Source: Porpolomopsis calyptriformis (taxonomy: Eukaryota; Basidiomycota; Agaricomycetes; Agaricales; Hygrophoraceae). Taken from it: a stretch of 64,000 bases of DNA. Shown piece after piece: positions 1 through 12,322 of this stretch. The translations under genes were made by a program, and so were the position numbers. The first letter of the stretch is position 1. Each line of letters opens with the position of its first letter. The stretch covers positions 496,001 through 560,000 of the forward strand of contig OX621176.1 of assembly GCA_951640195.1 (NCBI GenBank), written 5' to 3'. The notes below the pieces were generated by a model. It was not told the DNA's origin and did no database searches. It saw only the letters and a program-made list of their open reading frames with translations.

Positions 1-894
1 CCGACCCTCCGGTCCATAGTAGACGTCAAGTAGAGTTAGTTTATGGATGGCCAATCCCCGATGTTTTCGGCCACTCTTCAAGCCCAAAAGTACCTGCACC
101 TCCTCACGCATCTCGTATAGCATATCCTCACGTAGAAGGCGGAACTGGTTGTCAAGATACATTGCAGTTCTGTTACTGCTCGTCTTTGGGTCATCAAACG
201 CATCGCTGGGACGGAAAAAGGGTTGTTCTCTTGATAAGATCTCATCCGCAGTGGGCAGGATAGCTATCTCGCGAAAATCGATGAAATCATTATTGTGCCG
301 TCCGCCTGGACTGAAACCACCATCAGGCTGATCAACAGCAGTGAAAGTGATGAGGATCTTTTGAATTTTCAGGGCAATAGGCCTCGAGTCGGGATGGGAA
401 AGACTGAGGAGAAGGTTGAGGGTGGAAGGGTCTTCCGCCACTTGGCGATAGGGACTGGCGGTCTCCTTTGGCAGAGAAACGAGCTGGAGGAGCAGCCATG
501 CGAAAGCCTGCTGCGCCTTCTCCTCTAGATGACCAGCACGAAAAGATTCGACGAATTTCAACCAAAAAGTTGGAGGCTCAACGACCGCAAGGATGATGTT
601 AACGAGGAATTGGCCACCTCCAATCGTTTTCAGCGCAGGAGCCTGAAGATACTGGAAAAGAGTAGAAACCGGCCCATTGAAAAATGAAACTGAAAAATCG
701 GACCATATCGCTTCACGCAAGGATGACAGCCCCTGCTTGCTTGCTATGATGCTGCTGATACACGCGGGGGGATCGTTATGAGCACACACGGCTTCCAAGA
801 ATAAGGAGGCCTGGTTTCCAACTGGCTTTTCCCCGTGGAGAACGGCATTGAGAAAGGTCCTAAGTCTTGTATTTCTTTGAGGATTTGAGCTCAT
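1..894 (-). CDS. ZNFX1/Hrr1-like helicase family protein, N-terminal part (partial)
   Basis: One frame on the minus strand is open without a stop from the ATG at 894 to the window edge (298 codons). The tail of this frame contains LDNQFRLLREDMLYEMREE followed by a basic RKHRGLAI segment. I recognise this as the conserved block that precedes the helicase core in fungal NFX1-type zinc-finger/Hrr1-like proteins (RNA-helicase family linked to RNAi and heterochromatin). The residues before it look helical, like the usual N-terminal region. The helicase motifs and zinc fingers would lie beyond the left edge and are not seen. The true start may be upstream: a GTAAGT donor lies just before the ATG, around 921-926, so short 5' exons between 920 and 1100 are possible. 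Family call is from remembered conservation. Confidence 0.7.
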   Translation of the reverse strand, partial: MSSNPQRNTRLRTFLNAVLHGEKPVGNQASLFLEAVCAHNDPPACISSIIASKQGLSSLREAIWSDFSVSFFNGPVSTLFQYLQAPALKTIGGGQFLVNIILAVVEPPTFWLKFVESFRAGHLEEKAQQAFAWLLLQLVSLPKETASPYRQVAEDPSTLNLLLSLSHPDSRPIALKIQKILITFTAVDQPDGGFSPGGRHNNDFIDFREIAILPTADEILSREQPFFRPSDAFDDPKTSSNRTAMYLDNQFRLLREDMLYEMREEVQVLLGLKSGRKHRGLAIHKLTLLDVYYGPEGR

Positions 895-1322
895 CGTGGT
901 GGACAGCAGGATGGTAATTGACAGGTGGACTTACCATTGCACAGGGTTGCATGCCGGCAATGAGGGAAATGCCGACTTTGTGGATCAAACGTTAACCTTG
1001 GAGAGTGCTTCTCCCAGGCGTGAATGATCATTTTCAGTTACGTAACTTCCAGCTTCGGAAATGAACGACTCACATTGGGCAGAGTCCATTGCTGCTGGCC
1101 GCAGCTAATCATTGGAGGATCTGGATGTGCCCATCGAGTTGCGAATCACTGCCCGAAACGAACACCATTCACTCAAGCACACTAAAAATAGCGGTCTCCA
1201 TAAAGAACCCCAAAGAACTTGAAGATCAAAGAAGGTCGTTCAGAAGAAAACAAGGTATTCCGATGGCATTGCAAAGAAAGCCATACGAAGGTTATGAGGG
1301 CAGCATTGTAGGCCGCTAGTCA

Positions 1323-1950
1323 TCATAGATCTAGATGCAAGACACGATACAACCCAACCAGAATGACGCCCGAGGGACTGTGACCCATATCTGGAAGGGT
1401 ACAGTCATCAGAACCAGACGCAACAAGCATGCCATCTGGAGAAAATGCAACAGACCAGAGGGAACTAAAATGGCCTGTCAGCATGTTTAGATGTACACCA
1501 CTGACGGCATCCCACAGCAGAAGAACGCAGTGAAGAGATCCAGACACGATATACATGCCATTGGACGAGAATGCGACCGATAATACCTGATGGGAACGTA
1601 CCTTCAGAGTGCACCGCTGACTAGAGAGTGGGGGCATCAGATCCACGTGTGCCATCCGGGGAGAACGCGACTGAACGTGCTGGGCCGTCCGTATGCAAGA
1701 ATTCCATCTGTCATCGAATCCATTGAATATCATGGGAAGATCCAGGTCTTCCTCGTACGCCTCCTAATCAAGGCTTCTTGGAGCGAACAACAACAACGCA
1801 GAGTGGTATACTTGAGGGGAAGAACTACTGATGATCGAAAAGTATTCACGGGTAGTAAATCGATGCAATCAGTCAGATTCAGTGAGCATTGTGCATTGGA
1901 GGCAAAGGGGATAACGAACGGTAATTGTCTGCCGTGCAAAGACTAATGCA
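1323..1950 (-). pseudogene. Decayed NLR fragment (pre-WD40 linker plus two or three WD40 repeats)
   Basis: On the minus strand this region resembles the three intact NLR genes to its right. First comes the linker before the repeats (a degenerate match to the YHSALLFTPQE stretch), then a broken first repeat, then WD40 repeats with SVAFSPDGM and SGSDD signatures. The reading frame is shifted at least once: the linker is read in one frame and the repeats in another. There is no NACHT domain and no complete C-terminus. Orientation is opposite to the three intact genes, so this is a separate, older fragment of the same family, not the end of one of them. Confidence 0.75.
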
Positions 1951-2313
1951 AGAGCATTCCGAAGATCTCCCACAAGACTAAGCCTTGATCGATACAGCGG
2001 TCAGACAAGTGCCAAGCCCGTGTCAACAGGCTGGAGGTGAAGCATCAAGAAACGACGGGTTTCCTACCACAAATATCTCATTTCATGAGTTGGATTTGTT
2101 ATCAAGTCGAAGAACAATGAACGGAGACCATGACTACCAAGTGAAGATGTCATTTCTCGAGATCAAGCACGGTGAGTGTCTGTCGATTTGATATCAGTAT
2201 CAGAAGACATCCCGTCCGTTGCCATTCTTGGCACCCTCAGCTCACTCAGGCTCTGCCATCTCCCCCCATAGATACCCAAACTGTTTGCCTGGGGATAGCT
2301 TTTAGCCTCGACG
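1951..2313. other. Intergenic; possible 5' leader of the next gene
   Basis: No supported coding sequence. A GTGAGT donor-like site (about 2170) and a CCCCATAG acceptor-like site (about 2270) could bound an intron in the 5' leader of the membrane protein that follows. This is not established. Confidence 0.3.
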
Positions 2314-3052
2314 ATGAGCACCGATCCTTCTCCAGGGAGGAATCCCACACGTTCTCAAGGCCAAATGGCTACCCGATACGTCAACATGCTCCTCGCATTA
2401 GATGATATCCCACGGATGGATAACCTCCTCGCCAAGTTCTTCACTTGGATCCTCCTCGCTGGATTCGTGCTTTTCCCTGGAACATTTTCAAGTATCCAGA
2501 ATATACCCGCCAACAAGCTGAATAACTCGGAAGAACATGTACTCAATCATGTACAGAATCCACCTTTGTGAGTCTTATCAATCGACGTACCAAGTCTGGT
2601 TGAACGGGTTTCTCGATAATACAGATATGTGATAGCATGGGTTTGTTGCGGAATCGGCGCGGCCGGAATGACTTGGCTGTGGATCAAATGGCGGAAGAAT
2701 TATATCTGGGTAGTGAATAACATCTTCCTGTACGTGGGTGTAAATTATGGTGACATGTGTACCCACTAATCCCCATCACACCAACCGCAGCCCCGGGCTG
2801 TTGAATTCCTTGGCTGGTATCATCTCGACGCTGTCAAGCGTATACGGTGCACAAAACCACCAGTTCTCGAGCACGAGCAAGAGCACCATCTCCGTCACCG
2901 CGATCGCTGCGATGATCTGTGGGGCAATGACAGCCTTGTACAATGGCTGGCTGCTCTTCAGGATCAAACGGGAGCATAACCAGCAGGTTGGGAGAGAACG
3001 CACGGGGAAGCATGGGGAAGGGATTGTCGATCAACCGAAAGAGGGCGTGTAA
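2314..3052 (+). CDS. Small four-transmembrane-helix protein, hypothetical
   Basis: Three exons, join(2314..2567, 2625..2729, 2791..3052), give 206 residues. Both introns have clean GTGAGT...ACAG and GTACGT...CGCAG borders and the frame is kept across them. Hydrophobic segments fit four membrane helices: one around FFTWILLAGFVLF, one starting at YVIAWVCCG, one around LLNSLAGIISTL, and one around AIAAMICGAMTALY. A basic tail (RIKREH...) follows. An in-frame ATG at 2365 (MATRYVNMLLALDDIP) is an equally good start and may be the real one. I know of similar fungal hypothetical membrane proteins but no assigned function, and I do not propose one. Confidence 0.7.
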
Positions 3053-3909
3053 ATGGCACGGGGACCATTGTAAAGACTGCTAAATATGTATTTACATCGG
3101 AGTCATTCAACTGATTCGTCACTGACCAACATGTTAGTCGTGTTTAACTCTCACGAAAGATCTTCTCAACGACACTGGAGGCCCTCGAATAAGTCAATTA
3201 ACGTGAAAGACATCGGAGCTACAGGTTCTCGCGGGACAGTGGTGTCGATCCGAAGGGTCTCTTTCCCCGACGCGTGAACTGGCATTCCAAATCTCGCGGC
3301 AGTCCGAGTCTATGGGTGTGCAAAGCGCGGTCGTCGTTGGCAAGGCTGATATCCCGATCGAACTTGCTAAAACCTTGAGGTCGACTCGGTGACCCCGGAA
3401 CGTTTGCTTTACGACCACCCAGAGAGCACCAATGCGTTCAGTCTTCGAGAGTTGAAGTTTTCGGTAAGCTCTGTCTTTGTTATTCTTCGTGTGATGAAGA
3501 TCTTGTCCTAAATGAAGCAGAACACCTCCCGGATATGGATTTCAGCGCTGTTGCCCATCACGCCGACGTCTGACGTGCAGCTGGACAATGAGGTGATCCC
3601 GCTGTTGCGGAACCAGCAGACGATGGAGGTCAGAGAATGAGTCCGGCGCTTGTCTGAAGACACGAATGTCTTTGGGGTGGAGGTAGGCAAGAGCTAAAGG
3701 TGTTGAGTGTGAGATGAAGAGGGAGCACGATACATGGGTGGAGAGAGCGGTAAGGGCTGTTGCAATGTTGAAGGGAAAGTTTGATTGGAAGCAGAGTGGA
3801 GGTCGAGGAACCGGAAGAGTTGGAGTGTGAATAATAATCGTGCAGATTGGCATTTGATAAGGAATACCTCAAGGCTGTGCTGATTATCGCTCTCTTCCCT
3901 TTCACCTCC
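3053..3909. other. Intergenic with coding relics and NLR1 upstream region
   Basis: Nothing intact. Between about 3280 and 3680 there are two short gene-like stretches joined by an intron-like GTAAGC...GCAG, but every frame is interrupted; I do not recognise the family. From about 3716 to 3909 the sequence is a diverged copy of the segment before NLR3 (about 13090-13312), including the block ending in TTTCACCTCCAT before the ATG, so it is probably the shared NLR promoter and leader. Confidence 0.45.
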
Positions 3910-6900
3910 ATGGCCGGCACTCAAATCCACGATAGCACGGTCAACTTTGTCGGACGTGATCAACACATCGTTAATGTGTATCCTCAAGGTGAGTTGGCCG
4001 GTGATTTCGTCACTGTGATCAACATGACTGAGGCATTCTAGACGAACTTCACCCGCCACATGCCCTCTTTGCTCCCTTCAACTTCAAAGACCGAGCGAGA
4101 TGCTTAGAAGGTACAAGGGCCGACACTCTTGATCAAATTTACCGCTGGATTGGTATCGATTCACGACCTGATTCTGGTCGGGGAGACACCAATACCGTTT
4201 CGGCGGATACTTGTATATTTTGGATCAATGGATCAGCCGGGACGGGGAAGACGACCATAGCTCATACAGTTGCGGAGGTGTGTAAGGCGCTTGGTGTGCT
4301 TGGCGCAAGCTTCTTCTGCTCCCGGGACGATGCGGATTGTAGCAATCCCAATCTGATCTTCACCACTATCGCCTACCAACTTGGGATCTCGAACCCCTTA
4401 TTCAGGACAGAGGTTACCCGTGCCATAAAATCAAATCCCGACATTGGTTATGCGATTCCTTCGTATCAACTTGAAGAGCTTATCATAAAGCCTCTTCGCA
4501 CCCTCAGCAACTCGATTTCCCCGTGCGTTGTTGTATTGGATGCACTAGACGAGTGCAAAGAAACTGGGACGACCTCGGTTATCTTATCGTCACTTTCTCG
4601 TCATATCAACGAACTATTCCCATTGAAGTTCTTGTTGACAAGTCGGCCCGAAAAGCATATCACCACCATCTTTAAATCACCCGAATTGAACCCGGCCACT
4701 CGACGATACATTTTGCATGAAGTGGAATTAGGCGTCGTGCAGAGTGATATCAAACACTACCTTTCGACCAAGCTTGCTTCTATGCGAGACTTCCATCATC
4801 TTGAAAATGATTGGCCATCTGGAGCAGATATCCAAGCCTTGACGCGGATGTCATTTGGATTATTCATCTTTGCGTCAACCTCGATCAGATTCATTGAAGA
4901 TCCCAACTATTGCGACCCGAAACATCAGCTTGGACGTCTTCTGTGTAATGCGGCCACGCCAACGGAAGACTCATCTCCTCATTACAGCCTTGATCAATTA
5001 TACACTCAAGTGTTGAACGATGCCTTTCCTAACATATCGTCCTATCTTTCTGATCGGCTGAAGACAATTGTAGGCGCGATCGTCCTCCTGCGAGATCCGC
5101 TTTCGTCAGTTGCTCTCGAACGATTACTAGGCATGCCATCACGTACAGTGGGGGTCACACTACAACGTCTTCATTCGGTGGTCATGGTGCCTGATGACGA
5201 TACCCAAGTGATTCGAACGCTTCATCCATCATTTTTCGACTTTATAACGAACGCAACTCGATGTTCGAACCCGAATTACGTTGTTGACCTTCCGACGCAA
5301 CATACGTTACTTGCGTGTGCTTGTCTATCTACTATGAAGACGTTGAAGCGAGATATGTGCGGAATAAAAAATCCATCGTTGCTTAACAGCGAAGTGGACG
5401 ACCTTCCAACCCGTGTTATGACTTGCATCCGACCTGAACTGCAGTATGCATGTCGTCATTGGTCTTGGCACTTACAAAATGCGACGTTCTCTGACACCCT
5501 GATCGACCTTGTGAATGAGTTTTGTTTGAAACATCTACTGTACTGGCTCGAGGTGCTGAGTCTGATGGGAGATGTTCGAAATGGACTTCTTGGACTAGAT
5601 GCGGCACAAAAGGCGATCGCTGTGTGTTCCATTATCTCCTGTTACTGAACAATGCTCATCTCATTGTGCAGAAAGCGGACAAAGGCATGACCAATGCCAA
5701 GGATTTACTTCACGATTGCGAACGGTTCACCCTGGAATTTTTCTGGATCATCAGTGGCTGTTCGCTTCAAATATACCACTCTGCGTTACTGTTCACCCCT
5801 CAAGAAACGTTGATGAAAAAGATGTATGGGAGCGAGCTGGACCTTCCGGTGAAAATATACAATGGATTGACCGAGACCTGGAGTTCATGCCTACGGACGA
5901 TAGAAGGGCATTCCGATCGAGTTCGGTCGGTTGCATTCTCCCCCGATGGCATGCGCGTCGTGTCTGGGTCAGATGACAAAACTGTTCGGCTGTGGGACGC
6001 AGTCAGCGGTGCACATCTGAACACCCTCAATGGACATTCCCGCTGGGTAGGATCGGTCGCATTTTCCCCAGATGGTACGCGTATCGTATCTGGATCCGGC
6101 GACGCGACTGTTCGTCTGTGGGATGCAGTCAGCGGTGCACATCTGAACACTCTCGAGGGACATTCCGGCACCGTAAAATCGGTCGCATTTTCCCCAGATG
6201 ACACGCGTATCGTGTCTGGATCCAACGACAAAACTATTCGTCTGTGGGACGCACTCAGCGGTGCACATCTGAACACCCTCGAGGGACACTCTGACTGGGT
6301 ACAATCGGTCGCATTCTCCCCCAATGGCACGCGTATCCTGTCTGGTTCCGACGACACAACCATTCGGCTGTGGGATGCAGTCAGCGGTGAACATCTGAAC
6401 ACCCTCGAGGGACATTCCGGCTCCGTCCAATCGGTCGCATTCTCCCCCAATGGCACGCGTATCCTGTCTGGATCCGACGACACAGCCATTCGGCTGTGGG
6501 ATGCAGTCAGCGGTGAACATCTGAACACCCTCAAGGGACATTTCCGCTCCGTCCATTCGGTCGCATTCTCCCCCGATGGTTCGTGTATCGTGTCTGGATC
6601 CGATGAGGAAATTGTTTGCCTGTGGGACGCAGTCAGCGGCGCCCATCTAAACACCCTCAATGGACATTCCTCCTGCGTAAGATCGGTTGCATTTTCCCCA
6701 GATGGCACGCATATTGTGTCTGGATCCGACGACAAAACTATTCGGCTGTGGGATACCGTCAGCGGTGGACATCTAAACATCCTCAAGGGACACTCTCGCT
6801 GGGTACGATCCGTCGCACTCTCCTCTGATGGCACGCGTATCGTATCTGGATCCGCCGACACCACTGTTTGCCTGTGGGACGCAGTCAGCGGCGCGCATCT

Positions 6901-7693
6901 GAAAATCTTCGAGGGACACTCTGACTTGATACGATCAGTCGCATTCTCCCCCAATGGCACGCATATTGTGTCTGGATCCGACGACAAAACTATTCTGCTG
7001 TGGGATGCAGTCGGCGGTGGACATCTAAACATCCTCAAGGGACACTCTCACCGGGTACGATCGGTCGCATTCTCCTCTGATGGCACGCGTATCGTGTCTG
7101 GATCCGACGACAAAACTGTTCGGCTGTGGGATGCAGTCAGCGGTGCACGTCTGAACACCCTCAAGGGACACTCTGACTTTATAGAATCGGTCGCATTCTC
7201 CCCCAATGGCACGCGTATCCTGTCTGGATCCGACGACACAACCATTCGGCTGTGGGATGCAATCAGCGGTGAACATCTAAACACCCTCAAGGGACATTCC
7301 CGCTTGGTCCAATCGGTCGCATTCTCCCCCGATGGTACCTGTATTGTGTCTGGATCCAAGGACAAAACTATTCGGCTGTGGGATGCAGTCAGCGGTGCAC
7401 ATCTGAACACCCTCACAGGCCATTTCAGCTCGGCTGAATCAGTCGCACGATCTTATAGTTCATGCCAGAACTTGTTTACCGATGGCTCAAACCCAACTGG
7501 TCCAGTGTTTGGTTATATCACGGAAGACGGCTGGGTCTACTCGATTACTCGGAATCGACGAATTTGCTGGATTCCGGTCTCTTACAGACCAGTCATGTTT
7601 GCTGCGAACGGAGATCGTGTAGTTTTCCGCACGAACCACGGTAGGGTTGTCCTTGATTTTGCATACGTGGACCTGTATTTTCGTGACCTGTAG
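3910..7693 (+). CDS. NLR1: NACHT domain protein with 12 WD40 repeats
   Basis: Join(3910..3988, 4042..5621, 5672..7693), 1226 residues. Exon 1 encodes only 26 residues (MAGTQIHDSTVNFVGRD...). Exon 2 carries a NACHT P-loop NTPase: Walker A GSAGTGKTT at about residues 88-96, Walker B VVVLDALDE at about 190-198, and LLTSRPE at about 223. Exon 3 encodes a linker, then 12 tandem 42-residue WD40 repeats at about residues 629-1134 (pattern GHS..V.SVAFSP.G....SGS.D.T..LWDA.SG..L), then a conserved non-repeat tail. NACHT-WD40 proteins of fungi are STAND-class sensors that oligomerise on ligand binding and control incompatibility or cell death. An in-frame ATG at 3847 would add 21 residues, but 3910 is conserved with NLR3. 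No effector domain is seen N-terminal to NACHT. Confidence 0.9.
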
Positions 7694-8122
7694 TTGATCG
7701 TTTCTAGTTCTTTCATGCTCTTATGGACTCATCATTAACTCGAGAAGTCATTGCATGCTCAATATATCCTGTGATAAATGATTTACTCTCTGAAGTTGTG
7801 GACAAGAACCAAGTCGCTGAGATTGACTGATCCCCTACTGATTCTTCAGTTTCGACACACCAGCGGTGAAGATTGTTCAATTCAGAATACATTGTCCGAG
7901 CCCCTCACGATTCAAACTAAACCAGGGCTTCATTTTCCTCAGTATCGTCGTATGTGGGGACAATGCCTTACCATGGCAAATATAATATTTTCACGTATTT
8001 TAGATATTCCCCCCTTTACAAAGCCCTTGTATGACATTACCACACTTTTTCCGATTTAGTGATGGACGAGGATATGTTATGTAATGGCCACCCAAAGCGG
8101 TACTGATTATCTCTCCTCTATC
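7694..8122. repeat. NLR1 3' flank (copy 1 of a 250-bp duplicated flank) and NLR2 promoter
   Basis: By eye, 7694-7943 is identical to 11956-12206 downstream of NLR2; the identity ends abruptly after ...TTTTCCTCAGT. The remainder, to 8122, is the NLR2 upstream region. The same flank downstream of NLR3 is diverged and interrupted. Confidence 0.8.
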
Positions 8123-11100
8123 ATGGCCAGCACTTCCCTACCCACCATTCAAACCCAAGACAGCGCAGTCAACTTTGTCGGGCGTGATCAGTACAACGTG
8201 AGCAATTATGTCTACTCGCAAGGTGAGTTGGCCGGTGATTTCGTCTGTCACTTCGTTCTCAAAAAGCAATATTAATGTGTTAAGGAACTCTAGACGAACT
8301 CCACCCCCCACATGCCCTCTTTGCTCCTTTCAACTTCAAAGACCGAGCGAAATGCTTAGAAGGTACAAGGACCGACATTCTTGATCGGATCTACCGCTGG
8401 ATTGGTATCAACTCACGACCTGATGCTGATCGGGTTCTGAGGGGAGACGCCGATACTGTTTCGGCGGATACTTGTATATTTTGGATCAACGGGTCAGCTG
8501 GGACTGGGAAAACAACGATTGCTTACACCATTGCGGAGGTGTGTAAGGCGCTTGGTGTGCTTGGCGCAAGCTTCTTCTGCTCCCGGGACGATGCGGATTG
8601 CAGCAATCCAAATCTGATCTTCACCACTATCGCCTTCCAACTCGGGATCTCTAACCCTTTATTCAGAGCGGAGGTTACCCGTGCTATGAAATCAAATCCC
8701 GACATTGGTTATGCGACCCCTCCATATCAACTTGAAGAGCTTATCATAAAGCCTCTTCGCACCCTCAGAAACTCGATTTCCCCATGCGTTGTTGTATTGG
8801 ATGCACTGGACGAGTGCAAAGAAACTGGGACGACCTCGGTTATCTTATCATCACTTTCTCGTCATGTCAACGAACTATTCCCATTGAAGTTCTTGTTGAC
8901 CAGTCGGCCGGAAAAGCATATCACTATCGTCTTTAAATCACCCGAATTGAACCGGACCACTCTACGATACATTTTGCACGAAGTGGAATTAGGCGTCGTG
9001 CAGAATGATATCAAACACTACCTTTCAACCAAGCTTGCTTCTACGCGAGAGTTCCATCATCTTGAAAATGATTGGCCCTCCGGAGCGGATATCCAAGCCT
9101 TGACGCGGATGTCATTTGGATTATTCATCTTTGCGTCAACCTCGATTAGATTCATTGAAGATCCCAACTATTGCGACCCGAAACATCAACTTGGACGTCT
9201 TCTGTGTAATACCGCCACGCCAACGGAAGACTCTTCTCCTCATTACAGCCTTGATCAATTATACGCTCAAGTGTTGAACGATGCCTTTCCTAACATATCG
9301 TCTTATCTTTCTGGTCGGCTGAAGACAATTGTAGGCGCGATCGTTCTCCTGCGAGATCCGCTTTCGTCAATTGCTCTCGAAAGATTACTAGGGATGCCAT
9401 CACGTACAGTAGGAGCCACATTGCAGCGTCTTCATTCGGTAATCATGGTGCCTGATGACGACACGCAAGTGATTCGAACGCTTCATCCATCATTTTTCGA
9501 CTTTATAACGAACGCGACTCGATGTTTGAACCCAAATTACGTTGTTGACCTTCCGACGCAACATACATTACTTGCGTGTGCTTGTCTATCGACTATGAAG
9601 ACGTTGAAGCGAGATATGTGTGGAATAAGAAACCCATCATTGCTTAACAGCGAAGTGGACGACCTTCCGACCCGTGTTATGACTTGCATCCGACCTGAAC
9701 TGCAGTATTCATGTCGTCATTGGTCTTGGCACTTACAAAATGCGACGTTCTCTGACACCCTGATCGACCTTGTGAACGAGTTTTGTTTGCAACATCTACT
9801 GTACTGGCTCGAGGCTCTTAGTCTGATGGGATATCTTCGAAATGGACTTCTTGGATTAGATGTAGCACAAAAGGCGATTTCTGTATGTTATCTTGTCTCT
9901 CCATTGAACCATCCTCATCTCATTCTGCAGAAAGCGGACAAAGGCATGACCAATGCCAAGGATTTACTTCATGATTGCGAACGGTTCACCCGGGAATTTT
10001 TCTGGATCATCAGTAGCTGTTCGCTTCAAATATACCACTCTGCATTACTATTCACTCCCCAGGAAACGTTGATGAAAAAGATCTATGGGAGCGAGCTGGA
10101 CCTTCCGGTGAAAATATATAATGGATTGGACGAGACCTGGAGTTCATGCCTACGGACCATAGAAGGACATTCCGATGGAGTTCGGTCGGTTGCATTCTCC
10201 CCCGATGGCATGCGCGTCGTGTCTGGGTCAGACGACGAAACTGTTCGTTTGTGGGATGCAGTCAGTGGTACACATCTGAATACCCTCGAGGGACATTCCC
10301 GCTCTGTACAATCGGTCGCATTCTCCCCTGATGGTACACGTATCGTTTCCGGATCTGGCGACACGACTGTTCGTCTGTGGGACGCAGTCAGCGGTGCACA
10401 TATGAACACCCTCAAGGGACATTCCACCTCGGTAGAATCGGTCGCATTTTCCCCTAATGGTATGCGTATCGTTTCTGGATCCGAAGACAACACCGTTCGG
10501 CTGTGGGAGGCAGTCGGCGGTGCACATTTGAACACCCTCAAGGGACATTCCGGCGCGGTATGGTCGGTCGCATTCTCCTCCGATGGCATGCGCGTCGTGT
10601 CTGGATCCGAAGACAACACCGTTCATCTGTGGGACGCAGTAAGCGGTGCACGGCTGAACACCCTCAAGGGACATTCGGGCACGGTATGGTCGGTCGCATT
10701 CTCTCCCGATGGCATGCGCGTCGTGTCTGGATCCTCAGACCAAACCATTTGTCTGTGGAACGCGGCCAGCGGTGCACATCTGAACACCTTCCGAGGACAT
10801 TCTCACATCATAGAATCCGTCGCATTTTCCCCCGATGGCACGTGTATCCTGTCTGGAACTAAGGACATGACGATTCTGTTGTGGGACGCCGTCAGTGGTG
10901 CCCACCTGAAAACCTTCGAAGGACATTCTGACGTGATAGAATCCGTCGCATTCTCCCCCGATGGTACGCACATCGTATCTGGATCCCATGACCGGACCAT
11001 TCGCCTGTGGGACGCTGTCAGCGGCGCACCTCTGAACACCCTCGAGGGTGATTCCAAATCAATACTTTCGGTCGGATTGTCCCCTGACGGTACGCGTATC

Positions 11101-11955
11101 GTTTCTGGATCCGACGACACGACTGTTCGTCTGTGGGACGCAGTCAGCGGTGCACATCTGAACACCCTCAATGGACATTCCCAGCGGGTAAGATCAGTTG
11201 AATTCTCCCCCGATGGTACGCGTATCGTGTCTGGATCCAACGACAATACCATTCGGCTGTGGGATACAGTCAGTGGTGCATGTCTGATTACCATCGAGGG
11301 ACATTTGAGCAGGGTGAAATCGGTCGCATTCTCCCCCGATAGCACGCGTATCGTATCTGGATCCGATGACCACACCATTCGCCTGTGGGACGCAGTAAGC
11401 GGCGCACATCTGAATACTCTCATGGGACACTCTGACTGGGTACGATCGGTCGCATTCTCCCCCAATGGCATGCGTATCGTGTCTGGATCCGACGACAAAA
11501 CCGTTCGGCTGTGGGATGCCGTCAGCAGCGCACATTTGAAAACCCTAAAGGGACATTTTGACTGGGTACAATTGGTTGCATTCTCCCCTGACGGCACGCG
11601 TATCGTCTCTGGATCGGACGACGATACTATTCGGCTGTGGGATGCAGTCAGCGGTGCACATCTGAACACCCTCATAGGCCATTTCAGCTCAGCTGAATTG
11701 GTCGCACGATCTTATAGTTCATGCCAGGACTCGTTTGCCGATGGCTCAAATCCAACTGGTCCGGTGTTTGGTTATATCACGGAAGATGGCTGGATCTACT
11801 CGATTACTCGGAATCGACGAATTTGCTGGATTCCGGTTTCTTACAGACCAGTCAGCCTTGCTGCGAGCGGAGATCGTGTAGTTTTCCTTACAGACCATAA
11901 TCGTATGGTTGTCCTTGATTTTGCATACGTGGACCTGTATTTTCGTGACCTGTAG
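8123..11955 (+). CDS. NLR2: NACHT domain protein with 12 WD40 repeats
   Basis: Join(8123..8222, 8294..9882, 9931..11955), 1237 residues. Same architecture as NLR1: a 33-residue exon 1 (core VNFVGRDQYNV), NACHT with GSAGTGKTT and VVVLDALDE, then 12 WD40 repeats and the conserved tail. The NACHT half is almost the same as NLR1 and NLR3, while the repeats differ mainly in the variable positions around GHSxxVxS and SGSxDxT. The second intron (9883-9930, GTATGT...CTGCAG) is 48 nt long and free of stops, so its retention would add 16 residues without breaking the frame; in NLR1 and NLR3 the same intron is 50 nt and contains a stop. An in-frame ATG at 8084 would lengthen the N-terminus by 13 residues. 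Confidence 0.9.
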
Positions 11956-12206
11956 TTGATCGTTTCTAGTTCTTTCATGCTCTTATGGACTCATCATTAA
12001 CTCGAGAAGTCATTGCATGCTCAATATATCCTGTGATAAATGATTTACTCTCTGAAGTTGTGGACAAGAACCAAGTCGCTGAGATTGACTGATCCCCTAC
12101 TGATTCTTCAGTTTCGACACACCAGCGGTGAAGATTGTTCAATTCAGAATACATTGTCCGAGCCCCTCACGATTCAAACTAAACCAGGGCTTCATTTTCC
12201 TCAGTC
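11956..12206. repeat. NLR2 3' flank, copy 2 of the 250-bp duplicated flank
   Basis: Identical by eye to 7694-7943. It marks a segmental duplication that included an NLR gene plus its 3' untranslated region. Downstream, 12207-12322 is unique and forms the leader of the next gene. Confidence 0.85.
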
Positions 12207-12322
12207 AGTGGTCTCAATATACCCTTGGTCAACGTGGCGATCAACTTTGACTCGGAAGACCGCTTCTAGGCCAAACCTTCACTAAACCATCGCAGCGAAT
12301 CCACCTTGATATCACCCCAACA

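Noticed and set aside
3280..3680. A gene with a 60-nt intron upstream of NLR1
   Set aside because: Frames on both sides of the intron-like segment contain stops, and no family could be recognised.
5800..7038. Long minus-strand open frames (up to 412 codons) across the WD40 repeats of NLR1, with similar ones in NLR2 and NLR3
   Set aside because: They are the antisense reading of a 126-bp repeat that happens to lack stops. Repetition multiplies one open unit; no gene signals are present.
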